From the NCBI GenBank assembly GCA_016795205.1, contig JAEUHZ010000051.1, positions 1-64,000 on the forward strand: DNA of 64,000 bases. Reading direction: 5' to 3'. This DNA comes from Planctomycetota bacterium. GTDB taxonomy: Bacteria > Planctomycetota > UBA1135 > GCA-002686595. The notes under the pieces were generated by a model. The model worked only from the letters and a program-made list of their open reading frames with translations. It made no database searches and was not told the origin of the DNA. The translations under genes were made by a program, and so were the position numbers. Positions 54,301 to 62,120 of the stretch are shown here, in pieces (positions within the stretch are counted from its first letter, which is position 1; each line of letters starts with the position of its first letter).

Positions 54301-55311
54301 TCAGCTCTGCGGCGACTCGTAGGTCACCGTGCGCGTCTTGCCCTTGTTCTCGATCACGACCTCCCAGGTCGAGTAGCGATCCTTGTTCATCTTGACGAAG
54401 TTGATCGCCTCGGACGTGCTGTTCACGGCGTGGCCGTTGATGCTCTTCACGACATCGCCCTGCTGGGCGCCGTGGCGCTCGGCGAAGGAGCCCGGCGTCA
54501 CGTCCGTGATCTCGACCCCGTCGTAGCGGCCGGTGCGTGGGTTGCGGTGCTGCCGCAGCTTCACGTCGTTCGAGAGGATGTCGAGGTAGCTGTCCGACGC
54601 GGCTTGCAGGTCCTCGGTCCCCAGCACGAAGCGGTCGCGCCCCAGGCGCGTGGTCTTGCCCGGCACGTAGGCCGGACCCGAGCGGCGCACGATGCCGCTC
54701 TCGCGCAGTGGTTCGACGATGCCGTCGGGACCGACCTTGACGATGGGCGCCAGCAGGTCGAACTCGAGCGGGGCCAGCGTCTCGCGCTCGCGGGCCTCGT
54801 CCGCGAACGCGAAGGTCACGCCGTCGGCGCTGATCGCGTGCACCCGAATGCCCTCGTGCGGGCGCGCCAGCGTGTCGCCCTCGCGCAGCAGCGCGGCTCC
54901 GCCCAGGCCCTTGGCCGCGACCTGCGCCTTGGGCTTGTAGCGCAAGATCACCGAGCTCTGCTTGGCGTCGCCGTAGTCCACCACGACGGACAGAACGCGC
55001 ACGAGTTCCTTGACCGCCACGACCTCGGGCTTCAGGTCGACCGGCGTCACGGGGGTCGGATCGGCGACGACCTTGACCGCGCCCGTCCAGTTCAGGTCGT
55101 GGAAGACGCGCTTGACGACCTCGTAGGGCACCTGGCCGTCCGACTTGATCGGCGCGGCCTCCACGGACAGGACCTTGCGGACGTGGTCCCGGTTGGGCTC
55201 GGCGCGCCGCTCCTCGATCGTGCTGGCGAAGCTCCAGACGTAGGCAGCGAGCCCGGCCGTGAGCAGCGCGGCCGCGGTCCACGAGACGATCTTGATCTGC
55301 CCGATGTTCAT
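54301..55311 (-). CDS. Membrane-anchored PDZ protein, GspC-like
   Basis: 336 residues: a short cytoplasmic start, one transmembrane helix (about 6-29), a periplasmic middle of about 210 residues that could correspond to a GspC homology region, and a C-terminal PDZ domain (about 245-325) with VEITDVTPGSFAERHGAQQGDVVKSINGHAVNSTSEAINFV. This is the layout of type II secretion GspC/PulC, which links the inner-membrane complex to the secretin. The likeness is in architecture; primary similarity is weak, so PDZ-domain protein is the safe call. AAGGGGGG precedes ATG 55311. It follows a PilT-like ATPase gene by 124 bases. Confidence 0.7.
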   Translation of the reverse strand: MNIGQIKIVSWTAAALLTAGLAAYVWSFASTIEERRAEPNRDHVRKVLSVEAAPIKSDGQVPYEVVKRVFHDLNWTGAVKVVADPTPVTPVDLKPEVVAVKELVRVLSVVVDYGDAKQSSVILRYKPKAQVAAKGLGGAALLREGDTLARPHEGIRVHAISADGVTFAFADEARERETLAPLEFDLLAPIVKVGPDGIVEPLRESGIVRRSGPAYVPGKTTRLGRDRFVLGTEDLQAASDSYLDILSNDVKLRQHRNPRTGRYDGVEITDVTPGSFAERHGAQQGDVVKSINGHAVNSTSEAINFVKMNKDRYSTWEVVIENKGKTRTVTYESPQS

Positions 55312-55435
55312 GCAACGCCCCCCTTCGAGGATAGCCGCCCGGCGCGGGCCGGTCCAAGCCACGGGGAGGATCCGCGCAGGTCGACGCGCGCGGCGCGCTT
55401 TCCTTCCCCGCTTTCCGGGCGCTCTCCGGCGCGGG

Positions 55436-56890
55436 TCAGGAACGCGCGATCCGCAGGCCGTCCTGGCCGGCGGGGCCGGGCCGTGCCTGAGCGACGTTGT
55501 TCTCGACGCGCGCGGCGCTGCCGGTGATCCCGCGCAGGGCCAGGATCAGCTCCTCGGGGCGATCGCTGGCCGCCAGCGCGTCGTTGAGCTCGACCTTGCG
55601 CTCCTGGACCAGCTTGCGCAGGCACATGTTGAACGAGATCAGGCCGCGCTCGGTGCCCTGCTCGATCACGCGCGACATCTCGCTGGTCTTGCCCTCCATG
55701 AGCAGCTCGCGGATGTGCGGCGTGGTCTGCATGAGCTCGAAGGCCGGGATCATGCCCTTCGACCCGGCGCGCGGGATCAGGCGCTGGCTGAGCACCGCCG
55801 CCAGGTTCTCCGCCAGCCGCAGGCGCACCTGCTGGTGCTGCTCGGCCCGGAAGAACGACAGGATGCGCTCCATCGTCTGCGGCGCGTTCACGGTGTGGAG
55901 CGTGGACATGACCAAGTGGCCCGTCTCGGTCGCGTCGAGGGCCGCGATCACGGTCTCCGCGTCGCGCATCTCGCCGATCAGGATCACGTCCGGGCTCTGA
56001 CGCAGCGCGTGGCGCAGGCCGTCCTGGAATGAGCTGCAGTCCGTGCCGACCTCGCGCTGGCTGATCACGCAGCACTGCTCCTTGAAGAGCAGCTCGATCG
56101 GGTCCTCGAGCGTCACGACGTGGCGCTCGACGGACTCGTTCATCGACTGGATCATCCCGGCCAGCGTGGTCGACTTGCCGGAGCCGGCGATGCCCGTGAC
56201 CAGGATCAGGCCGCGCTTGCGCAGCGCGAGCTTCTTGAGCGACTCGGTCGGCAGCTCGAGGTCGTCGAGGCTCGGCGCGTTCTCGTTGATGCGCCGGATG
56301 ACGACTGCCGGCTCGCCCATCTGGCGGTAGGCGTTGATCCGGAAACGCCCGAGCCCGTCGAGGTGCAGCGACGAATCCGCCGAGCCACGCACGCGCCAGT
56401 CCTCCATGCGCGCCTTGCCCAGGATCCCCTCGAGCACGTCGAGCAGCGGGCCCGAGTCCGGCACGCGGCCGGGCAGGAAGCCGATCTTGCCGTCGGTGCG
56501 GTGCGAGGGCCGTCCGCCCGCGCGCAGGATCAGGTCCGAGGCGCCGATCTTGCACATCACCGCGAGCCAGGCTTCGAGCTGATGCCGCGGCGAGGGGTAG
56601 CTCGTGGCGGACAGCAGGTCCTGCACGGCCTCCTCGACGCTGACGCGCGCAGTGGCGGACTTGGACGCGGGGCGCGCGACGGCCGGCGGCGGCGGCGGCG
56701 CGGCCGATGGCGCGGGACCGCGGGCGGGCCCGGCGGCGAAGGCCCCGGAGGGCGCCCCGCTGCGGGCACCCGGCGCGCCGCTGGGGGGAGCGGCGAACGC
56801 GCGCGGATCGGGCTCCTCCGGCAGCGCGCTGAAGCCGCGCGCGACGTCGCGGAAGCTGAACTCGTCTTCGGGCTGATTTCCGGGAGTCAA
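55436..56890 (-). CDS. Second PilT/PilU-like ATPase with a long N-terminal linker
   Basis: 484 residues. Residues 1-125 are a Pro/Ala/Gly-rich, probably disordered tail absent from ordinary PilT. The ATPase core follows: GASDLILRAGGRPSHRTDGKIGFL, Walker A GIAGSGKST, VTLEDPIELLFKEQCCVISQREVG, Walker B VILIGEMRDAETV, STLHTVNAPQTMERIL and a PilT-like PAFELMQTTPHIRELLMEGK. The start is most likely TTG 56890, with GGAGG 10 bases upstream; no ATG or GTG fits. It could be an accessory retraction motor (PilU) or drive the GspC-like protein's machine encoded next to it. Confidence 0.87.
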   Translation of the reverse strand: MTPGNQPEDEFSFRDVARGFSALPEEPDPRAFAAPPSGAPGARSGAPSGAFAAGPARGPAPSAAPPPPPAVARPASKSATARVSVEEAVQDLLSATSYPSPRHQLEAWLAVMCKIGASDLILRAGGRPSHRTDGKIGFLPGRVPDSGPLLDVLEGILGKARMEDWRVRGSADSSLHLDGLGRFRINAYRQMGEPAVVIRRINENAPSLDDLELPTESLKKLALRKRGLILVTGIAGSGKSTTLAGMIQSMNESVERHVVTLEDPIELLFKEQCCVISQREVGTDCSSFQDGLRHALRQSPDVILIGEMRDAETVIAALDATETGHLVMSTLHTVNAPQTMERILSFFRAEQHQQVRLRLAENLAAVLSQRLIPRAGSKGMIPAFELMQTTPHIRELLMEGKTSEMSRVIEQGTERGLISFNMCLRKLVQERKVELNDALAASDRPEELILALRGITGSAARVENNVAQARPGPAGQDGLRIARS

Positions 56891-56986
56891 ATCGCTCGCA
56901 CCTCCGCAACCCTTTCGGACCCGGTACCCCCGGTGCTGGAGGGGGCGGGTCGCGACGGGGGCGCGCGAGCCGGCGATTTCTTCGTG

Positions 56987-57017
56987 GAGCCGGCCGCTCG
57001 GGGGTCCCGGCCGGCTC
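56987..57017 (-). terminator. Hairpin directly after obgE
   Basis: GAGCCGGCC ... GGCCGGCTC, perfect 9-base arms with a 13-base loop, beginning at the base after the obgE stop. Confidence 0.45.
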
Positions 57018-58034
57018 TCAGGCGCCGCCGGCGGCCGTCGCGGAGGCTGGCGCGTGAACGACGTTCCAGGCCGCGCGCAGCAGCGGCTCCAGCCCGCGGC
57101 GCTCCACGGACGAGACGCGCCAGACCTCCACCCCGGCAGCACGCTCGAGCGCGTCGGCGCGCGCCTGGGCCGTCGGCGACTCGCATTTCGTCGCGACCAG
57201 GAGCCGCGGGCGGCACGCCAGCTCCGCCGAGTAGCCGGCCAGCTCGCCCTCGATCACCCGCCGCGCGCGGTCGGGTTCCTCGAGCGCCGCGTCGGACACG
57301 TCCACGAGGTGCAGCAGCACGCGGCAGCGCTCGACGTGCCGCAGGAAGCGGTGACCGAGCCCGTGCCCCTCGGCGGCGCCCTCGATCAGGCCCGGAAGGT
57401 CCGCCAGGACCAGCGTGTCCGTGTCCGAGAGCCGCGCGATCCCGACCTGGGGCGCGAGCGTCGTGAAGGGGTAGTCCGCGATCTTGGGCGTCGCCGCGGT
57501 GACGGCCGCGAGGAAGGTCGACTTGCCGGCGTTCGGCAAGCCGAGCAGCCCAGCCTCGGCGAACAGCTTGAGTTCGAGCCGCAGGGAGCGCGCCTCGCCG
57601 CTCGTTCCGTCCGTGGCGAAGCGCGGTGTCTGTCGCACCGCGGTCGCGAAGCGTGCATTCCCCAGGCCGCCGCGCCCGCCGCGTGCGATCTCGAGGCGCA
57701 TCCCCGCGCGCGCGAGATCGCGCAGGAGGTTGCCCCACTGGCGGTCGTAGACCTGGGTCCCGACCGGCACCTCGACGACCAGGTCCGCTCCGCCCCGCCC
57801 CGTGCACAGTTGTCCGGCGCCGGGACGGCCGTCCTCGGCCGCGTAGAGGTGCCGCCCGGCGAGCGGCAGCAGCGAGTTCAGCTGCGGCGAGGCGAGCAGG
57901 AAGACGCTGCCGCCGTCGCCGCCGTCGCCGCCATCGGGGCCGCCCAGGGGCACGGACTTCTCGCGGCGCATGGAGACCGCGCCGTTGCCGCCGCGCCCGG
58001 CGCGGACGTCGATCTCGAGTTCGTCCTTGAACAT
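57018..58034 (-). CDS. obgE: GTPase ObgE/CgtA
   Basis: A 338-residue essential GTPase linked to 50S ribosome maturation. The N-terminal Obg domain (1-158) has the glycine-rich RAGRGGNGAVSMRREK and GGPDGGDGGDGGSV type-II-helix segments. The G domain (about 159-338) has G1 LGLPNAGKST, G2/G3 YPFTTLAPQVG and LADLPGLIEGA, and G4 VATKCES (the usual NKxD is TKCE). The C-terminal OCT domain is absent, as in many phyla. It is third in the rplU-rpmA-obgE operon, a widely conserved order. Confidence 0.95.
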   Translation of the reverse strand: MFKDELEIDVRAGRGGNGAVSMRREKSVPLGGPDGGDGGDGGSVFLLASPQLNSLLPLAGRHLYAAEDGRPGAGQLCTGRGGADLVVEVPVGTQVYDRQWGNLLRDLARAGMRLEIARGGRGGLGNARFATAVRQTPRFATDGTSGEARSLRLELKLFAEAGLLGLPNAGKSTFLAAVTAATPKIADYPFTTLAPQVGIARLSDTDTLVLADLPGLIEGAAEGHGLGHRFLRHVERCRVLLHLVDVSDAALEEPDRARRVIEGELAGYSAELACRPRLLVATKCESPTAQARADALERAAGVEVWRVSSVERRGLEPLLRAAWNVVHAPASATAAGGA

Positions 58035-58069
58035 GGCGGGGCCGGGAACCGGGCGGGGCCGGATGCGAA

Positions 58070-58106
58070 CGGCCCGCGTGCGTGCCTCAGCACGCCGCGC
58101 GGGCCG
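58070..58106 (-). terminator. Large hairpin between rpmA and obgE
   Basis: Outer arms CGGCCCGCG/CGCGGGCCG (9 bases) and inner arms GCGTGC/GCACGC (6 bases) around CTCA, inside the 93-base gap. It may partly terminate so that ribosomal proteins are made in excess of ObgE. Confidence 0.5.
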
Positions 58107-58127
58107 CGGAGTCCGGAGCGTCCCCGG

Positions 58128-58379
58128 TCAGCCGGCGGCGACCGGATCGATGTGGACCTTGCGGTTCGGCTGGTAGCGCACGGTGCCGGGGACCAGCGCG
58201 AAGAGCGTGTAGTCGCTGCCCACGCCGACGTTCCGGCCGGGGTGGAAGACCGTGCCGCACTGGCGCACGAGGATCGTGCCGGCGCTGACGTTCTCGCCGC
58301 CGTAGCGCTTGATGCCGCGGAACTGGGGGTTGCTGTCGCGGCCGTTCTTGGTCGAGCCGCCGCCCTTCTTGTGAGCCAT
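58128..58379 (-). CDS. rpmA: 50S ribosomal protein L27
   Basis: An 83-residue protein starting [29 protein letters not shown], the canonical L27 N-terminus that reaches towards the peptidyl transferase centre. No Firmicutes-type cleaved N-terminal extension is present. GAGG lies 9 bases before ATG 58379. It is 11 bases downstream of rplU. Confidence 0.97.
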   Translation of the reverse strand: MAHKKGGGSTKNGRDSNPQFRGIKRYGGENVSAGTILVRQCGTVFHPGRNVGVGSDYTLFALVPGTVRYQPNRKVHIDPVAAG

Positions 58380-58390
58380 GGTGTGCTACC

Positions 58391-58705
58391 TCAGCCGACG
58401 ATGTCGGTGATGCGGACGCGGGTGTATTGGGCGCGGAAGCCGCGCTTCTTGCGCACGTTCTTGCGGCGCTTGAAGCGGAAGGCGATGACCTTGACGCCCT
58501 TCTCGTGGCCGATGACCTCGGCGGTCACCTTGGCCCCGGGGATGGTCGGCTTGCCGATCCGGACCTGGCCTTCGTTCCCGAGGATCAGGACCTCGTCGAA
58601 GGTGATCTGGTCCCCGGCGGAGAGCTTGTCGTTCAGGTCGCAGAGGATGACGTCACCCTTCTGGACCCGGGTCTGCTGGTTGCGGTCGCGGACGACGGCG
58701 TACAC
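58391..58705 (-). CDS. rplU: 50S ribosomal protein L21
   Basis: A 104-residue protein of normal length. Starting at GTG 58705 (MYAVVRDRNQQTRVQKGDVI), it contains the KVIAFRFKRRKNVRKKRG motif and the C-terminal QYTRVRITDI typical of L21. AGGAGG lies 7 bases before the GTG. An open frame extends far upstream antisense to nothing real and overlaps RNase E in another frame, so it is ignored. First gene of rplU-rpmA-obgE. Confidence 0.97.
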   Translation of the reverse strand: MYAVVRDRNQQTRVQKGDVILCDLNDKLSAGDQITFDEVLILGNEGQVRIGKPTIPGAKVTAEVIGHEKGVKVIAFRFKRRKNVRKKRGFRAQYTRVRITDIVG

Positions 58706-58807
58706 GGTTCTTCCTCCTGCTGGCCGTGGTGGATGCCCTCCCACGGGGAGCCCTCGGAGGCGGGCTCGGTTGGTTCCCGGACCGATCGGCCCGGGAAGGG
58801 GGCGAGG

Positions 58808-58836
58808 AGTGTAGCGGCGGGTCCGCGGGCTGGGAA
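58808..58836 (-). promoter_or_regulatory. Candidate promoter of the rplU operon
   Basis: On the minus strand TTCCCA, a 17-base spacer and TACACT (each 4 of 6 to sigma-70 consensus), about 100 bases before GTG 58705. This is the best-formed promoter I see in the window. Confidence 0.45.
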
Positions 58837-58959
58837 GCGCCAGGCGACGGCCCGGGGCGAACCGCGAACCCGGGCCTCCCCGGCGCGCCGGCGCCCCGGG
58901 CCGGGCCCAGCGGCTCGCCCGGGCGCGACCGCGCGGCACCCCTCTCCGGCGGACGCCCC

Positions 58960-61692
58960 TCAGCGCTTGCGGCGTCCGCCCGGGCGCACCTCGCGGCCGT
59001 CCTCGCGCAGGTAGCGCAGCACGCTGTCCTCCGGCTGGTCGGGCGCATCGAGCAGGCGCACGTCCTTCTGGAAACGGTACTCCAGCGCGCGCAGGTGGTC
59101 GGAGCAGTCGCTCTTCAGATAGGCCACGACCTCGGGATGCGCGCGCAGCTCGACCGTCTGGAAGCCCTTGTGGGTCAGAGCGGACGAGAGCCGTCGCAGG
59201 ATCGCCGCGGCGCGCGAGTTCACGGTCCGGATCCGGCCCGTCCCGCGGCAGCGCGGGCAGTGCTGGAAGACCTTCTTGTCCATGCCGGGGCCCAGGCGCT
59301 GGCGGGTCATCTCCAACAGCCCGAACTGGCTGATCCGGCCGACCTTGCTGCGCGCGCGGTCGGAGGACAGGGCCTCCTTGAAGGCCTTCTCGACGGCGCG
59401 CACGTTGCCGGCCTTCAGCATGTCGATGAAGTCGACGACGATGATGCCGCCCAGGTCGCGCAAGCGCATCTGGCGCGCGATCTCGGGCGCGGCCTCCAGG
59501 TTCGTCTTGAGCGCGATGTCCTCGAAATCGAAGCCCTCGCTGCGCGTGCGGCCCGAGTTCACGTCGATCGCCACGAGCGCCTCGGCCTGGTCGAAGACGA
59601 TCGAGCCGCCGGAGGGCAGCTCGATGCGACGCTGGAAGATGCGCTCGAAATCGGGCTCGACGTTGTAGGCCTGGAACAGCGGTTTCGGCTGGTCGTGGAG
59701 CTGGATGCGCCCGACGTCCTCGGGCATCAGCTTCTCGGTGAACTCGACGATCTGCCGCTGGACCTCGGGGTCGTCGACGATCACGGACTTCGTGTTCGTC
59801 GTGAACAGGTCGCGCATCGTGCGGATGGCGACGTCCGACTCGCGGTACAGCGGCGCCGGCCCATGACCCTGGTGGAGCTTCTTGCCGAACGCCGTCCACA
59901 GGCTCACGAGGTAGTCGAGGTCGCGCTGGATCTCGGTCTTGCTGTGACCGATGCCCGCCGTACGGACGATCACGCCCATGCCCTTCGGCACCTCGAGCGA
60001 CTGCAGGATGCGCTTGAGACGCCGGCGCTCTTTCTCGTCCTCGATCTTGCGCGACACGCCGGTACGCGACATCGAGGGCATCAGCACCAGGTAGCGTCCC
60101 GGGATCGAGATGTAGGTCGTGAGCGTCGGCCCCTTGTCGCCGATGGCGTCCTTCGTGACCTGCACGACGACCGTCTGCCCCTTCTCGAGCAGGTCCGTGA
60201 TCGGCAGCCGCGGGCGGGCCTGGAAGCGGCGCTTGCCGCGCCCGCCCTGCGCCTTGCGACCCTTCTTGGCCGGGGCTCCGTCTTCGTCGTCGGCTTCGTC
60301 GAGCTCGGCCGAGACCTCGGGCTGGCTCGAGTTCGAGTCCCACTCCTCGGGATCGATCTGCGTGCTGAGCAGCTTGTCGAGGTCGAAGTCGTCGTCCCCG
60401 TAGGCCGACAGCACGTCCGAGGTGTGGAGGAAGCCGTTGCGACCCTGGCCGAAGTCGACGAACGCGGCGCCGATCGCCGGCTCCAGGTTCACGACACGGC
60501 CGCGGTAGATGTCGTTGACCAGGGTGTCCTGGTCCTTCACGGTCATCAGGAAGTCCGTGATCTTCGAGTCCTCGAGCACGGCGACGCGCTGCTCCTCGGG
60601 ATCCGTGGCGTTGACCAGGATCACGGCGCGGCGCGCGGACTCGGGCACCACGCGCGGCGCGTCGGCGTCCTCGTCCGCGGCCCGGACCTCGCGGCCGCGG
60701 CCGCGCCGCCGGCGGCGCGAGCCGCGCGGCTCCTCGGCCGCCTCGACCTCGACCGCCGGGACGCGCGAGCTCTCGGGCAGGTCGTCCTCCTCCCCGGGGA
60801 TCGACTCGATCTCGACCGCCGCGGGCGCGCGGCCGCGCTTGGGCGCGGCGACCCGGGCCGCGTCCTCGCCACCGCGCTTCTTCCGGCGCCGTCCACCGCG
60901 ATTGCCGCGGCGGCGACGCTTCGAGCCGTCGAGTTCCGCCAGCGCGACGTCCGACGGCTCGGCCTCGGGGCCGGTGGGCTCCTCGGGCTCGCCGCCATCC
61001 GCGGGGACGGCGTCGAGGGCCAGATCCGCGTCGTCGTCGAGCGCGTCGATCTCGCGCGGCACGCTGCCGCGCGGCGCGGCACTGGGGCGCGCGCTGGGCT
61101 CGGCGGCCGGCTCGCTGGCGAGACCCGCAGCCGCGCTCGCGCCGGTGCGCCGGCCGCGTCCGCGGCGGGACCGCCTGCGGCGGCGCCCTTCCGCCGTCCC
61201 CTCCGTGGGGGCTCGGGTCGTGTCGAGGGCGTCCTCGGCGAGGGCGAGGTCCTCCTCGCCATCCTCGCCCGGGATGGGCGGATCGATGGTGGCCGCCAGC
61301 GCGGTACCGGCCGCGGGTTCCTCGTCGGCGAGGGCTGCGGCCGCCTCCGGACCCGCTTCGCGCCGGCTGCGGCGGCGTCCCCCGCGCGATCCGCGCCGGC
61401 GACGCTTGCGGGCCGGCGTGGCCCCATCGGCGGCAGCAGTCGACTCGGCGTCGACCTCCGCACCGTCGTGGCCGGAAGCGTCCAGGTCGTCGACTGGGGC
61501 CGCGGCGTGCGCGCTCGAGCCGGGATCGTCGTCTCCGGACGGAGTGTCGTCGTCGGGCGCAGCGCCGCGGCCACGGCGGGCATCGTCGTCCCAGGAGTCC
61601 GCGCTCCGGGCGGACTCGGAATCACGGGAGTTGGTGAAGGAATCGAAGGGCTCCGGCGCGCCGTGCGCGCCGGACTGGATCACATCCGTCAT
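58960..61692 (-). CDS. rng: Ribonuclease E/G family with charged N-terminal extension
   Basis: 910 residues. Residues 1-355 are low-complexity and strongly charged: Asp/Glu/Ala stretches alternate with Arg/Gly clusters (RKRRRRGSRGGRRRSRR, SRRGRGRR). Then come the S1 domain (IYRGRVVNLEPAIGAAFVDFGQGRNGFLH), the 5'-sensor/RNase H region, catalytic Asp in LVAIDVNSGRTRSE and IIVVDFIDM, and the Zn-link CPRCRGTGR near residue 810. RNase E/G cleaves single-stranded A/U-rich RNA in mRNA decay and rRNA processing. E. coli RNase E has its charged scaffold at the C-terminus; here it is N-terminal. ATG 61692 has no clear Shine-Dalgarno sequence. Confidence 0.92.
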   Translation of the reverse strand: MTDVIQSGAHGAPEPFDSFTNSRDSESARSADSWDDDARRGRGAAPDDDTPSGDDDPGSSAHAAAPVDDLDASGHDGAEVDAESTAAADGATPARKRRRRGSRGGRRRSRREAGPEAAAALADEEPAAGTALAATIDPPIPGEDGEEDLALAEDALDTTRAPTEGTAEGRRRRRSRRGRGRRTGASAAAGLASEPAAEPSARPSAAPRGSVPREIDALDDDADLALDAVPADGGEPEEPTGPEAEPSDVALAELDGSKRRRRGNRGGRRRKKRGGEDAARVAAPKRGRAPAAVEIESIPGEEDDLPESSRVPAVEVEAAEEPRGSRRRRRGRGREVRAADEDADAPRVVPESARRAVILVNATDPEEQRVAVLEDSKITDFLMTVKDQDTLVNDIYRGRVVNLEPAIGAAFVDFGQGRNGFLHTSDVLSAYGDDDFDLDKLLSTQIDPEEWDSNSSQPEVSAELDEADDEDGAPAKKGRKAQGGRGKRRFQARPRLPITDLLEKGQTVVVQVTKDAIGDKGPTLTTYISIPGRYLVLMPSMSRTGVSRKIEDEKERRRLKRILQSLEVPKGMGVIVRTAGIGHSKTEIQRDLDYLVSLWTAFGKKLHQGHGPAPLYRESDVAIRTMRDLFTTNTKSVIVDDPEVQRQIVEFTEKLMPEDVGRIQLHDQPKPLFQAYNVEPDFERIFQRRIELPSGGSIVFDQAEALVAIDVNSGRTRSEGFDFEDIALKTNLEAAPEIARQMRLRDLGGIIVVDFIDMLKAGNVRAVEKAFKEALSSDRARSKVGRISQFGLLEMTRQRLGPGMDKKVFQHCPRCRGTGRIRTVNSRAAAILRRLSSALTHKGFQTVELRAHPEVVAYLKSDCSDHLRALEYRFQKDVRLLDAPDQPEDSVLRYLREDGREVRPGGRRKR

Positions 61693-62120
61693 GGAAAGGA
61701 AGGGTCGCGCCTCGTGGACCGGCCAGCACCTTCCGAGCGCGCTCCAGCAGCGCGGAGCGGGGCGCACGCTGGCGTGCGCAGGCTCCGGACGCCGGGGAGC
61801 GATCCCGGCTGGCGCGCCGCACCGCGCCGTGGGCGCGGTCGGGGCCGTGGTCCGAGGCGCGGGGCTGTCCCGCGCTGGGCGCGGGGAGTTCGCGTCGGTC
61901 GGGTTCGTAAGGAGGAGCCCGCATGGAGCGCGACGGGACCCGAGGGCACCGCGCATTCCTGGGCTCGCCTCCCGGGTGCTAGGAGCGCCCGGGCGGTGAA
62001 TCTCGGTCCAGCGGCCGGGAGGCCGCGGGTCGCGGGCGAACGACGCCCGCGCGGGTCGTATCCTCCCGGATCGCCGGGCCGGAGTCGATCAGGAAGCCGG
62101 GAATCCGGCCGCGGGGGCCT
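61693..62120. other. Intergenic region upstream of the RNase E/G gene
   Basis: About 430 bases with no recognisable gene. It should hold the promoter and a possibly long 5' leader of the RNase gene; rne leaders carry autoregulatory elements in other bacteria, but I cannot identify one here. Confidence 0.5.
62096..62109 (-). terminator. Small hairpin with weak T-tract after the 498-residue gene
   Basis: On the minus strand GCCGG-ATTC-CCGGC followed by TTCCTGAT, 12 bases past the stop at 62121. This is the nearest to a classical intrinsic terminator in the window. Confidence 0.4.
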
